64,000 nt of DNA from an uncultured Pelagibacteraceae bacterium (GCA_902515095.1 CABXTC010000002.1:1-64000), one strand, 5' to 3'. Numbered from the stretch's first letter, positions 18,741 through 26,944 are shown. Program-made: numbers and translations. Notes: generated by a model from the letters alone, not told the origin.

Positions 18741-19646
18741 TTAGTTTAAGGCTATAAATCTTTTATTCCAGCGCATTATTAGACTGTAATAAATTAATGA
18801 GATAAAAAGAAAAAATCCACCTATAATAGTGTATGTGTCAGGTACTTCATTAATTCCAAAAATTGGTAACCATACCCAAAAAATTCCTCCAATTACCTCT
18901 GTCAAAGATAGCAAGGTTAATTCAGCTGCAGGAATAGCTTTAGAACCAATAGAATATAAAATTAAACCCATACAAACTAATATTCCATGAAGCGAGAATA
19001 ATGCACCATTATAACTTGTTGAAAAAAAAACTTGGTTAGTGCTTAGGAGCATTATAGATGCGATAACAAAACAAAAAAGACCTGAAAAGGCTACTGTTGT
19101 AAACTTTGGTGTTTCTGTTCTCCACCTCAAAGTAACTGAAAAGACTGAAAAACCAATCGACGAAAGCATTCCAAAAATAAAACCAATTACAGAATTAGAT
19201 CCAGAACTTCCGAAAGCCATAATTATGATGCCAACAGTTGCAATAAAAATTGAAATCCAAACATTTAATGAAATTTTTTCCTTAAGAAATAAAAAAGCTA
19301 GAAGTGCAGTAAAAAAAGGCATGGCTGCAAGACAAAGTAAAGTTATGGCTGCTGAGGTATTAGTAATTGAGTAAATAAAACTAATCATAGCAATACCTAA
19401 TCCTGTACCACCGATAATTCCTGAATAACCCATCTTTAGGTAATTTTTATAAAATTTAATTCCTTCTTCAAAATACAGATAAAGATTTAAAAGAATAAAA
19501 ATTGTCAATCCTCTTCCAAATATATATTGCCATGGCACTTGATTAGGATTATCCATATATCTCACTACAAGAGGTCCAAAAGACCATAAAATTCCAGCAA
19601 ACAAAACTACTGGCACTGCAATTTTTGGATTTTTTAATTCAAGCAT
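18741..19646 (-). CDS. EamA/DMT-family transporter
   Basis: A 301-residue protein with two EamA repeats and about ten membrane helices. The first repeat ends AAMPFFTALLAFLFLKEK and the second LSLTEVIGGIFWVWLPIFG. It is the first gene of a two-gene unit with the amidinotransferase 8 bases downstream, so it may carry a substrate or product of that enzyme, such as guanidinoacetate, arginine or a related amine. That link is inference from context only. Confidence 0.82.
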   Translation of the reverse strand: MLELKNPKIAVPVVLFAGILWSFGPLVVRYMDNPNQVPWQYIFGRGLTIFILLNLYLYFEEGIKFYKNYLKMGYSGIIGGTGLGIAMISFIYSITNTSAAITLLCLAAMPFFTALLAFLFLKEKISLNVWISIFIATVGIIIMAFGSSGSNSVIGFIFGMLSSIGFSVFSVTLRWRTETPKFTTVAFSGLFCFVIASIMLLSTNQVFFSTSYNGALFSLHGILVCMGLILYSIGSKAIPAAELTLLSLTEVIGGIFWVWLPIFGINEVPDTYTIIGGFFLFISLIYYSLIMRWNKRFIALN

Positions 19647-19804
19647 TTCTGAAGATTAGATCTAAAAATTTATAACTACAACAAAATTTGATAGCTTTTA
19701 CTAAAAAGTTTTATTGGATTGGTCCAATTAAAAATGATCAATAATTTGATTTTAAAATTTTATTTTCCATTTTAAGTTGTGTTCAGCCTATCTTTAATAA
19801 AGTC

Positions 19805-19831
19805 TTGATTGGATTTTATTTATTATATAAT
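19805..19831 (+). promoter_or_regulatory. Possible promoter of the IscU-like gene
   Basis: TTGATT (19805-19810) and TATAAT (19826-19831) lie on the plus strand with a 15-base spacer, slightly short. The ATG is at 19843, so the leader would be about 5 bases. The gap 19647-19842 also holds a short hairpin ATTGG/CCAAT near 19715 and must contain the promoter for the divergent transporter gene. I see no small gene in it. Confidence 0.4.
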
Positions 19832-19842
19832 TAAAAAATAAT

Positions 19843-20241
19843 ATGGATTTAGAAATATTAAATATCGCAGCTGACATTAAAAACAATAAAAATATAGAGA
19901 ATCGAACACATATTTCAAAATTGAAAAATTCTTTGTGTGGGGATGAAATGCAAATAGAACTAATTATTAAAAATGAAAAAATTTTAGATTTTGGTTATCA
20001 AGGAAAATCTTGTATATATTGCCAAGCATCAGCCAGTTTGTTGTCAAAAATTTCTATAAATAATAAAAAAGAAAAAATTAATAATTTATGTGATGAGGCT
20101 GAATTTTATTTTGATGATACCGTAAAAATTCCTGATGAGAGATGGATTCCCTTGAAAAAATTAATTAAAAAGAAAAATATCAATAAAAAAGATTGTATAT
20201 TATTACCTTTCAAAACCTTAAAAAGGATAGTATCAACTTAG
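19843..20241 (+). CDS. IscU/SufU-like iron-sulfur scaffold protein
   Basis: The 132-residue protein has the scaffold layout: SLCGDEMQIEL with Cys32 and Asp34, GKSCIYCQASAS with Cys57, and DCILLPFKTL with Cys118. These are the three cluster- or zinc-binding cysteines of IscU and SufU. An extra Cys60 sits in the second motif. The 20-odd residue insertion of SufU between the second and third Cys cannot be judged without alignment. It stands apart from any isc or suf operon in this window and is followed after 3 bases by an HPP-family gene. Confidence 0.78.
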   Translation: MDLEILNIAADIKNNKNIENRTHISKLKNSLCGDEMQIELIIKNEKILDFGYQGKSCIYCQASASLLSKISINNKKEKINNLCDEAEFYFDDTVKIPDERWIPLKKLIKKKNINKKDCILLPFKTLKRIVST

Positions 20242-20244
20242 ATC

Positions 20245-20709
20245 ATGGGAAATCTTAAACAATCTTTTTTAGCTGGTCTATTTTCAATAATTACAATAGG
20301 AATTTTAACTTTTTTAACTTACAGAACTGAATTTGGAATATTTTTATTAGCCTCATTTGGATCATCAATGGTCCTGCTTTATGGATATCCTGAAAGTCCA
20401 TTTGCTCAACCAAAAAATGTTTTTTTTGGTCATTTGGTTACTGCCATAATAGGTTTAATTTTTTTACATTTTGTTCCATTGCCAATTTTTATAACTATAC
20501 CTTTGGCTGTTGGGTTTGGAGTTGGGTTAATGATCTTGTTAAATGTTACTCACCCTCCTGCTGGTGGTAATCCAATAATAGTCATTATTGGCAGCGTCTC
20601 ACTTGATTACTTGTTAAGTCCTGTGATATTAGGATCGATAATAATTATTATTTCTGCAATAATTATCAATAGATTTATTTTAAAAAAGTCTTACCCAAAT
20701 TCAAGATAA
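20245..20709 (+). CDS. HPP-family membrane protein
   Basis: The 154-residue protein has four predicted membrane helices and the motif THPPAGGNP, from which the HPP family takes its name, at about residues 108-116. An early GSSMVLLYGYPESPFAQPKN segment also fits the family. Some plant and cyanobacterial members transport nitrite, but that role is not shown for this short bacterial form. It lies 3 bases after the scaffold gene, so the two are probably cotranscribed. Confidence 0.82.
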   Translation: MGNLKQSFLAGLFSIITIGILTFLTYRTEFGIFLLASFGSSMVLLYGYPESPFAQPKNVFFGHLVTAIIGLIFLHFVPLPIFITIPLAVGFGVGLMILLNVTHPPAGGNPIIVIIGSVSLDYLLSPVILGSIIIIISAIIINRFILKKSYPNSR

Positions 20710-20777
20710 TTCATTTGCTAGGGAACTAAAAATAATGTTAGATGCCTAAAATAAATATTAAATACACAGGAGAATAA

Positions 20778-21977
20778 ATGAAAATATTATGCGTACTGTA
20801 TGATGACCCAAAAGGTGGAATGCCAAAATCATACGCACTTTCTGAATTACCAAAAATAGAAAAATATCCAGACGGAATGACTTTACCTTCACCTAAAGGT
20901 AGGGATTATACTCCAGGACAATTATTAGGATGTGTATCTGGTGAGCTTGGATTAAGAAAATTTTTAGAAAGTAATGGTCATGAGTTGGTTGTTACTAATA
21001 GTAAAGATGGAGATGGATGTGAAGCGGACAAACATATTGTTGATGCTGACATAGTAATTTCTCAACCATTTTTTCCATACTATTTAACAAAAGAAAGAAT
21101 TGCCAAAGCTAAAAATCTTAAAATGGCAATCACTGCAGGTATTGGTTCAGACCATGTTGATCTACAGGCTGCAATGGACAATAAAATTGATGTTGTAGAA
21201 GTAACATATTGTAACTCTAGATCAGTAGCTGAACATATTGTAATGATGATTGTTTCAATGGTAAGAGATTACCATAATCAACATAGAATTGTGAATGAAG
21301 GTGGCTGGAATATTGCTGATGCTGTTCAGAGGTCCTATGATGTTGAAGGTATGCATATTGGAACTGTGGCTGCTGGTAGAATTGGCTTAGATGCATTAAG
21401 AAAAATGAAACCGTTTGATGTTCATTTACATTATTTTGATAGACACAAGCTGCCCGATGCTATTGAAAAAGAATTGAATCTTACATTTCATGAGTCGGTA
21501 GAGTCAATGGTTAAGGTATGTGATGTGGTAACAATTAATTGTCCACTTCATCCTGAAACTGAAAACTTATTTGATGATGCGATGATAAGTAAAATGAAAA
21601 AAGGAGCCTATATTGTCAATACAGCTAGAGGAAAAATATGTAATCGTGATGCAATTGCGAAGGCATTAAAGAGTGGTCAATTAAGTGGTTATGCTGGAGA
21701 TGTATGGTTTCCTCAGCCTGCACCCAATGATCATGTATGGAGAAGCATGCCACATCATGGTATGACACCTCATACTTCTGGAACATCTTTAACAGCACAA
21801 GCAAGGTACGCGGATGGGGTAAGAGAGATACTTGAATGTTTCTTTGAAGGTAAAGAAATTAGAAATCAGTACTTGATTGTTCAAAACGGTCAGTTAGCTG
21901 GAATGGGTGCTCATTCTTATAGTAAAGGTACAGCAACTGGTGGTTCTGAAGAGGCTGCAAAATACAAAAAAAAATAA
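20778..21977 (+). CDS. NAD-dependent formate dehydrogenase
   Basis: This 399-residue enzyme oxidises formate to CO2 with NAD and no metal. Residues fall at the same numbers as in the well-studied Pseudomonas sp. 101 enzyme: Pro97, Ile122, Asn146, Arg284 (NTARGK), Gln313 and His332 (PHTSGTS), with Asp221 of the NAD-selecting site and the AAGRIG dinucleotide loop (198-203). A clear AGGAG site at 20768-20772 precedes the ATG. It would drain formate made from one-carbon or methyl oxidation to NADH. A 13-bp inverted repeat follows the stop. Confidence 0.95.
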   Translation: MKILCVLYDDPKGGMPKSYALSELPKIEKYPDGMTLPSPKGRDYTPGQLLGCVSGELGLRKFLESNGHELVVTNSKDGDGCEADKHIVDADIVISQPFFPYYLTKERIAKAKNLKMAITAGIGSDHVDLQAAMDNKIDVVEVTYCNSRSVAEHIVMMIVSMVRDYHNQHRIVNEGGWNIADAVQRSYDVEGMHIGTVAAGRIGLDALRKMKPFDVHLHYFDRHKLPDAIEKELNLTFHESVESMVKVCDVVTINCPLHPETENLFDDAMISKMKKGAYIVNTARGKICNRDAIAKALKSGQLSGYAGDVWFPQPAPNDHVWRSMPHHGMTPHTSGTSLTAQARYADGVREILECFFEGKEIRNQYLIVQNGQLAGMGAHSYSKGTATGGSEEAAKYKKK

Positions 21978-21990
21978 TTCTTAAAGATTA

Positions 21991-22030
21991 ATATTAAAGG
22001 TAGTCTGCTTAAAGTAGCTACCTTTAATAT
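21991..22030. repeat. 13-bp perfect inverted repeat after the formate dehydrogenase gene
   Basis: ATATTAAAGGTAG (21991-22003) and CTACCTTTAATAT (22018-22030) are perfect reverse complements around a 14-base loop. It begins 14 bases after the formate dehydrogenase stop and ends 37 bases before msrA. It could be a terminator or mRNA 3'-end hairpin, but no T-run follows directly; the nearest is about 17 bases on. Confidence 0.6.
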
Positions 22031-22067
22031 AATAGACTATTAGTGATTTTTTTGTTTATGATATTTG

Positions 22068-22643
22068 ATGAAATATCTTTTAATTATATTCCTTGTTCTC
22101 TTTAATTTTAATCACTCAAAAGCTGATAAAAAAGATAAAGCATATTTTGCTGGAGGATGTTTTTGGTGTGTCGAGGAGTCATTTGAAAAATTACAAGGTG
22201 TTGAAGAGGTAATCTCTGGTTATTCTGGAGGTACCACTGAAAACCCAACCTATAAAGAAGTAACGTATGGAAACACTGGCCACTTTGAGGTTGTAGAAAT
22301 AATCTATGATAAAAAAGTTATTACATATAAAGAGTTGTTAGATAATTTTTGGATTAATATCGATCCATTTGATGCTTTCGGCCAATTTTGTGACAAAGGA
22401 TATAGTTACAGATCAGTTGCATTTTACCAAACTGATGAAGAAAAAAGTTTAATAGAAAAAGACATGAGAGATTTAGAAAATAGATTTAATAAAAAAGTTG
22501 TGACTTATATAAAAAATTTTAAAAAGTTTTATAAAGCAGAAGAATACCATCAAGATTTTTATAAAGTTAAATTAGAAAGATATCTAAGATATAAAAAAGC
22601 TTGTGGAAGAGAAGAAATTTTAAAAAGAATTTGGAGTCAATAA
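22068..22643 (+). CDS. msrA: Peptide methionine (S)-S-oxide reductase, exported
   Basis: MsrA reduces the S form of methionine sulfoxide in proteins. The catalytic motif GGCFWC places the nucleophile at Cys31, with Cys34 nearby, followed by EESFEKLQGVEEV and the conserved YHQDFY. Residues 1-19 (MKYLLIIFLVLFNFNHSKA) form a signal peptide, so the enzyme is probably periplasmic. A TTG one codon upstream is possible, but the ATG is preferred. selO follows after 6 bases, giving a small redox unit. Confidence 0.93.
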   Translation: MKYLLIIFLVLFNFNHSKADKKDKAYFAGGCFWCVEESFEKLQGVEEVISGYSGGTTENPTYKEVTYGNTGHFEVVEIIYDKKVITYKELLDNFWINIDPFDAFGQFCDKGYSYRSVAFYQTDEEKSLIEKDMRDLENRFNKKVVTYIKNFKKFYKAEEYHQDFYKVKLERYLRYKKACGREEILKRIWSQ

Positions 22644-22649
22644 ATCTTT

Positions 22650-24104
22650 ATGAAGAATACTGTGAATTGGAATTTCGATAACACTTATTCAAGATTATCT
22701 AATGTATTTAAAGAACACATTGAACCTGTGGCTGTAAAGAATCCAGAATTAGTTTTAATGAATCAAGATTTGGCTAAAGAGTTAAACTTAGACTTTACCA
22801 ACATTGATAAAAATGAATTATCAGCTTTATTTACTGGAAATATCCTCCCTGAGGGAAGTAATGCTATTGCTCAGGCTTATGCTGGCCACCAATTTGGACA
22901 TTTCACAATGTTAGGAGATGGAAGAGCAGTTTTAATAGGAGAGCATTTAACAAGCAATAACAAAAGATTTGATGTTCAATTCAAAGGCTCTGGAAAAACT
23001 GCATTTTCTAGAAATGGCGATGGTAGAGCTGCACTAGGTCCAATGTTAAGAGAATATATAATTAGTGAAGCAATGCATAATCTAAATATTCCTTCAACGA
23101 GAAGTCTAGCAGTAGCTAAAACAGGTGAAGAAATAATACGAGATACTCCATTACAAGGAGCTATCTTAACTAGAATAGCTTCAAGTCATATTAGAGTTGG
23201 AACTTTTCAATATGTTGCAGCACGTAATAAAAAAGATGAGATGGAAATTCTATTAAATTATGTGGTTAAAAGACATTATCCAGAACTAATAAATTCAAAA
23301 AACAAAGCTTTAGATCTTTTAAATGTAATTATAGATAGACAAATTGATCTTGTAGTCAATTGGATGCGTGTTGGTTTTATTCATGGTGTTATGAATACTG
23401 ATAATATGACAATTTCTGGTGAGACAATCGATTATGGTCCCTGTGCATTTATGGATATATATGAACCAAAAACTGTTTTTAGCTCTATTGATAAGATGGG
23501 AAGGTATGCTTACTGTAATCAACCAGCTATTACAAAATGGAATCTTTCAAGATTTGCTGAGTGTTTAATCCCCTTAATTGATAAAGATGAAGATAAGGCA
23601 GTTAAAAGTGCAACAGAGTTAATTGATACTTTCGGCAGAAAATATGAGGAAAAGTGGTTAAAAATGATGAGAAATAAACTTGGATTATTAGGTGAAGATA
23701 ACAAAGATAAATCTTTAATTGTTGATCTACTTACTTGGATGCATCAAAATAAAGCAGATTATACAAATACTTTTTGTCATCTAATGAAGCTTAAAGAGTA
23801 TGATGACGACTTATATAAAGACAATAATTTTCAAAATTGGAAAAAAAATTGGGAAACTAGATTAAGCTCAAAGAATAATCATACAGAAAAATATATTAAA
23901 TTAATGAGAAGTGTAAATCCTCTTGTAATCCCCAGAAATCATAAAATTGAAGAGGCACTAGAAATGGCTAACAATAATAACCTTGAAATATTCCACAAAC
24001 TTTTAAAAATTTTGGAAAAACCTTATGTCCAGCAAGAAAACATTTTGGATTATATTAAAATGGGTGATACGACAAGGGAGTATATAACTTTTTGTGGTAC
24101 TTAA
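22650..24104 (+). CDS. selO: SelO-family protein (YdiU/UPF0061), protein AMPylase
   Basis: SelO is a pseudokinase-fold enzyme that transfers AMP from ATP to proteins in redox regulation. The 484-residue protein has YAGHQFGHFTMLGDGRA, FKGSGKTAFSRNGDGRAALG and VMNTDNMTISGETIDYGP, which hold the nucleotide- and metal-binding residues of the family. It ends FCGT. That Cys (482) lies where vertebrate SelO has selenocysteine and E. coli a cysteine. Placement after msrA fits an oxidative-stress role. Confidence 0.93.
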   Translation: MKNTVNWNFDNTYSRLSNVFKEHIEPVAVKNPELVLMNQDLAKELNLDFTNIDKNELSALFTGNILPEGSNAIAQAYAGHQFGHFTMLGDGRAVLIGEHLTSNNKRFDVQFKGSGKTAFSRNGDGRAALGPMLREYIISEAMHNLNIPSTRSLAVAKTGEEIIRDTPLQGAILTRIASSHIRVGTFQYVAARNKKDEMEILLNYVVKRHYPELINSKNKALDLLNVIIDRQIDLVVNWMRVGFIHGVMNTDNMTISGETIDYGPCAFMDIYEPKTVFSSIDKMGRYAYCNQPAITKWNLSRFAECLIPLIDKDEDKAVKSATELIDTFGRKYEEKWLKMMRNKLGLLGEDNKDKSLIVDLLTWMHQNKADYTNTFCHLMKLKEYDDDLYKDNNFQNWKKNWETRLSSKNNHTEKYIKLMRSVNPLVIPRNHKIEEALEMANNNNLEIFHKLLKILEKPYVQQENILDYIKMGDTTREYITFCGT

Positions 24105-24135
24105 ATCAAAAAAATTTTAAACAACAATTTATAAG

Positions 24136-25239
24136 CTATAAAACATATGGTTCTGGTCTTGCTTTTGAACCCAAAACTCTTTCAACTGCCATATTTGAAA
24201 TATCAATAGATTGATAAGACCCAGTGGTAATTAATTCAGTTAACGCTCTACCTATTCCTGGTGCTTGCATTAATCCTCTTCCAGTAAACCCAGTCGCTAA
24301 ATAAACATTTTCAAACTTTGGATGTTTTCCAACTACAGCGTTATTATCAAGTCGATTACAATCATAATAACCTGCCCATCCTCCAGTAAGTTTTAATTCT
24401 TCGAAAGCAGGAATTCTTTTTGCTAATGCAGGCCAGACTAGCTCCTCAAAATCATCCCAAGCAGGTTCAAGATCCTTTGCATCAAAAACAGATTTAGGTG
24501 ATCCGGCTAAATATTCTTTTCCCTCAGGTCGCCAATAAACTCCTGTTGTCAAATCTCCGGTCAATGGCATCTCTGGGATATGTTTTGGACATTTGACTCT
24601 AAAGACAGTGTGTTTTTGAGGTTCAACCGGAATATCCTCTAAGAGTTCCTTTGTCCAACATCCTGCAGCAGATATTATTGTTTTTGCATTAATTTCCGTT
24701 AAAGATTTAACTTCGCCTTTTATAAATTCCGCACCTTGCTCTACTGCCTTACTTTTAAGGGCTGTATGAAATAAGAAAGGATCAATCCATCCTTCACTTT
24801 TATTATCTGTAAATGTAGCTGTCTCTATACCTTCTTTATTTATATAGGGGAAAAATTTGTCTAATTCAGAACCTTTAATATTCTTAGTGCCTGCTTCACA
24901 GGCTTTGTGATTTTCTAGGGCCTTATATTGTTCCTCAGCATGTTCAGGACCAAACATTAACAGATATCCATTTGGGACCATACTTGCTGTGGGATTTGGG
25001 TTTTTTTCAGTTTTAAGTAATTCTGGTATTTGAAAAATGAACTCTCTAGCAAATTTTCCTAATAGTATATTTTCAGTTTGAAAAAATTGTCTTCTAAAAC
25101 CTCCAAGTGAAAGAGGAAAAGAAGCATTTTTGTAAGTTGGGTCTCTTTCGATTACTTTTACTTTTCTTCCCTCTTTAGATAAAAAATATGCAGTTGCTAC
25201 ACCAATTATACCTCCGCCTACAATTACAACATCATCCAT
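24136..25239 (-). CDS. FAD-dependent oxidoreductase, DAO/sarcosine-oxidase type
   Basis: The 367-residue protein starts with an FAD-binding GGGIIG loop (8-13) and has the DAO-fold landmarks SLGGFRRQFFQTEN (substrate and flavin region), AAGCWTKELL and the C-terminal ATGFTGRGLMQAPG. It resembles enzymes that oxidise N-methyl amino acids or other secondary amines, such as sarcosine or glycine oxidase relatives. The substrate is not determined. It lies 2 bases after tspO and converges on selO with a 31-base gap. Confidence 0.8.
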   Translation of the reverse strand: MDDVVIVGGGIIGVATAYFLSKEGRKVKVIERDPTYKNASFPLSLGGFRRQFFQTENILLGKFAREFIFQIPELLKTEKNPNPTASMVPNGYLLMFGPEHAEEQYKALENHKACEAGTKNIKGSELDKFFPYINKEGIETATFTDNKSEGWIDPFLFHTALKSKAVEQGAEFIKGEVKSLTEINAKTIISAAGCWTKELLEDIPVEPQKHTVFRVKCPKHIPEMPLTGDLTTGVYWRPEGKEYLAGSPKSVFDAKDLEPAWDDFEELVWPALAKRIPAFEELKLTGGWAGYYDCNRLDNNAVVGKHPKFENVYLATGFTGRGLMQAPGIGRALTELITTGSYQSIDISNMAVERVLGSKARPEPYVL

Positions 25240-25241
25240 AA

Positions 25242-25709
25242 CTAATTTAATATAAATAGATTAAAGTTTAGAAATAATGCAAAGCTTACCCAAAGTAAAT
25301 AGGGAATCATTAAGTATGAGCTCACTTTATTAACATGTTTGAATCTAAAAATAAGAATGACTATTAATAAAATTAAAATCATTAAATTTATCAAAGCTAA
25401 TGAGATATTATGAAAACCAAAAAATATTATACTCCAAGTTGTATTAAAGATTATGTGAATAAAGTAGATATATATTGTGCTCATATCTCTGTTTTTACTG
25501 TGCCAAAAAAACCAAATTGCCAGTGTCATCATCAAATATAATGTTGTCCAAACAGGTGCAAAAATCCAATCTGGTGGATTAAAGTTGGATTTTATCAGCT
25601 TTGAATACCAGGGTTCTTTAAAGTTAAAAGTCACTAAACCACCAATAAATGAAGCAGAAAATGTAATTATAAAGAATAGAATAAATGATAAAAATTTATT
25701 TTTAAGCAT
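25242..25709 (-). CDS. tspO: TspO/MBR-family membrane protein
   Basis: TspO proteins have five membrane helices and bind tetrapyrroles and sterols. In Rhodobacter TspO modulates photosynthesis genes. This protein of about 155 residues has NPPDWIFAPVWTTLYLMM, the conserved second-helix motif with PPxWxFxPVW, and NTTWSIIFFGFHN in the third. ATGs at 25727 and 25724 would add six or five residues. The later ATG is chosen because a TATAAT box lies within the longer version. It heads a two-gene unit with the oxidoreductase and diverges tightly from an SDR gene. Confidence 0.86.
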   Translation of the reverse strand: MLKNKFLSFILFFIITFSASFIGGLVTFNFKEPWYSKLIKSNFNPPDWIFAPVWTTLYLMMTLAIWFFWHSKNRDMSTIYIYFIHIIFNTTWSIIFFGFHNISLALINLMILILLIVILIFRFKHVNKVSSYLMIPYLLWVSFALFLNFNLFILN

Positions 25710-25713
25710 AAAA

Positions 25714-25719
25714 GTATTA
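25714..25719. promoter_or_regulatory. Near-symmetric -10 element between tspO and SDR genes
   Basis: The plus strand reads TATTAT and the minus strand ATAATA within GTATTATAC. The minus strand offers TATAAT (25720-25715) followed by six bases and the tspO ATG at 25709. The plus strand offers TATTAT 14 bases before the SDR ATG. Neither side has a clear -35 box, so this is an inference from spacing and symmetry. Confidence 0.35.
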
Positions 25720-25733
25720 TACATCACAATATA

Positions 25734-26495
25734 ATGAATAAAAAAACTATTTGGATTACAGGTGGGAGCACTGGAATTGGTAAAGCTCTAGCTTTAAAAT
25801 TTGCTGATAAAGGTTGGAATGTTGCTATTTCTGCAAGACGTGAGCATTTATTAAAAGAAATTTCAGATAAAAATGAAAATATAAGTGCTTTTCCATTAGA
25901 TGTAACTAACCAAAATAATTGTAAAGAAGTTTTTAATCAAATTCAAAATAAATTTGAAAATATAGATATATGTTTTTTTTCAACCGGTACTTGGAATCCA
26001 AAAAAAGAAAAAGATATTGATGTTGAACAAATTGAAAATGTTTTCAAAGTTAATTTTTTTGGAACTTTAAATAGTATAAAAGCTGTTGAAAATTATTTTA
26101 AAAATAAAAAAAGCGGAACTATTACTATAGTTTCATCAATAGCAGGTTATCGTGGGCTACCTAATTCAACTGGATATGGACCATCAAAGTCAGCTTTAAA
26201 TAATCTTGCTGAAAGTTTATATTTTGATTTTGGCAAGTCAAATGTTCGTGTGTGTTTGGTTTCACCAGGTTTTATTAAAACTCCTATGACAGATAAAAAC
26301 GATTTTAAGATGCCTTTTTTGAAAACTCCCGAATATGCTGCTGAAAAAATTTATGAGGGTTTGATAAATAAAAACTCATTTGAAATTCATTTTCCAAAAT
26401 CGTTGACTCTCATATTAAAAATTTTGAGTTTTTTACCAAACAAGATTTATTTTGGATTAATAGGAAAGCTAACAAAATACCAAAAAAAAAATTAG
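25734..26495 (+). CDS. Short-chain dehydrogenase/reductase
   Basis: The 253-residue protein has the SDR cofactor loop TGGSTGIG (10-17), DVTN, a catalytic serine in IVSSIAG and Tyr/Lys in STGYGPSKSA, followed by VCLVSPGFIKTPM. The C-terminal segment is Lys-rich and hydrophobic and may touch the membrane. Substrate unknown. In other proteobacteria an SDR of this type is found with the CFA-synthase, DUF1365 and COG2907 genes, which here lie 2-5 kb away on the other strand. Confidence 0.84.
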   Translation: MNKKTIWITGGSTGIGKALALKFADKGWNVAISARREHLLKEISDKNENISAFPLDVTNQNNCKEVFNQIQNKFENIDICFFSTGTWNPKKEKDIDVEQIENVFKVNFFGTLNSIKAVENYFKNKKSGTITIVSSIAGYRGLPNSTGYGPSKSALNNLAESLYFDFGKSNVRVCLVSPGFIKTPMTDKNDFKMPFLKTPEYAAEKIYEGLINKNSFEIHFPKSLTLILKILSFLPNKIYFGLIGKLTKYQKKN

Positions 26496-26533
26496 TATCT
26501 AAATTTAATAGAAATGCAAAAAGTAGGTAAAAA

Positions 26534-26589
26534 AGATAGCCCTTAAAAACCGGGAGCTAAAGATGGCTAAGAAGGACTATCTAAAATAG
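26534..26589 (+). ncRNA. Candidate structured leader with a short upstream reading frame
   Basis: GATAGCCCTT (26535-26544) pairs with AAGGACTATC (26572-26581), 9 of 10 positions, extended by one A-T pair. The loop holds GGGAG (26552-26556) and an ATG at 26563 that opens an 8-codon frame, MAKKDYLK, ending TAG at 26589. A competing short hairpin CTAT/ATAG overlaps the 3' arm. The G+C content is visibly above the surroundings. It could be a riboswitch-like leader, an attenuator or a small RNA. I cannot match it to a known class. Confidence 0.4.
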
Positions 26590-26644
26590 TATATCAAATC
26601 TGAAAAAAAAATGCATTAAAGAATTTTTTAAATATAAAGGATTT

Positions 26645-26941
26645 ATGAAAAAAAAAGGTCACAGGCCACTCACAAGGGTCAAAAATCCAGAGCCAAATAT
26701 TGAAGATCCAGATTGGGTCATTTGGGCAGCCTGGGCTGACAGGATCACTTTTGAAGAAATAGAAAAAAAAACTGGTTACAAAGAATCCGATGTAATTAGG
26801 AAAATGAGAAGATCTCTAAAACCTTCCTCATTTAGATTGTGGAGAAAAAGAGTAAATCAAAAAAGTATTAAGCATAGAAAAAAGTTTGAATATTCAAGAA
26901 AAAAAATAACTAGTAAAATTAAAAAAGGTGACTATCTATAA
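26645..26941 (+). CDS. TIGR03643/DUF2805-type small protein
   Basis: A basic 98-residue protein. WVIWAAWADRITFEEIEKKTG and ESDVIRKMRRSLKPSSF around residues 25-60 read like a helix-turn-helix unit, and SFRLWRKRV follows. This matches my memory of the TIGR03643 (DUF2805) family of unknown function, found mainly in marine bacteria. The Lys-rich C-terminus could bind nucleic acid. An AAAGGA site precedes the ATG. The structured region upstream may control it. grxC follows after 3 bases. Confidence 0.75.
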   Translation: MKKKGHRPLTRVKNPEPNIEDPDWVIWAAWADRITFEEIEKKTGYKESDVIRKMRRSLKPSSFRLWRKRVNQKSIKHRKKFEYSRKKITSKIKKGDYL

Positions 26942-26944
26942 TTT

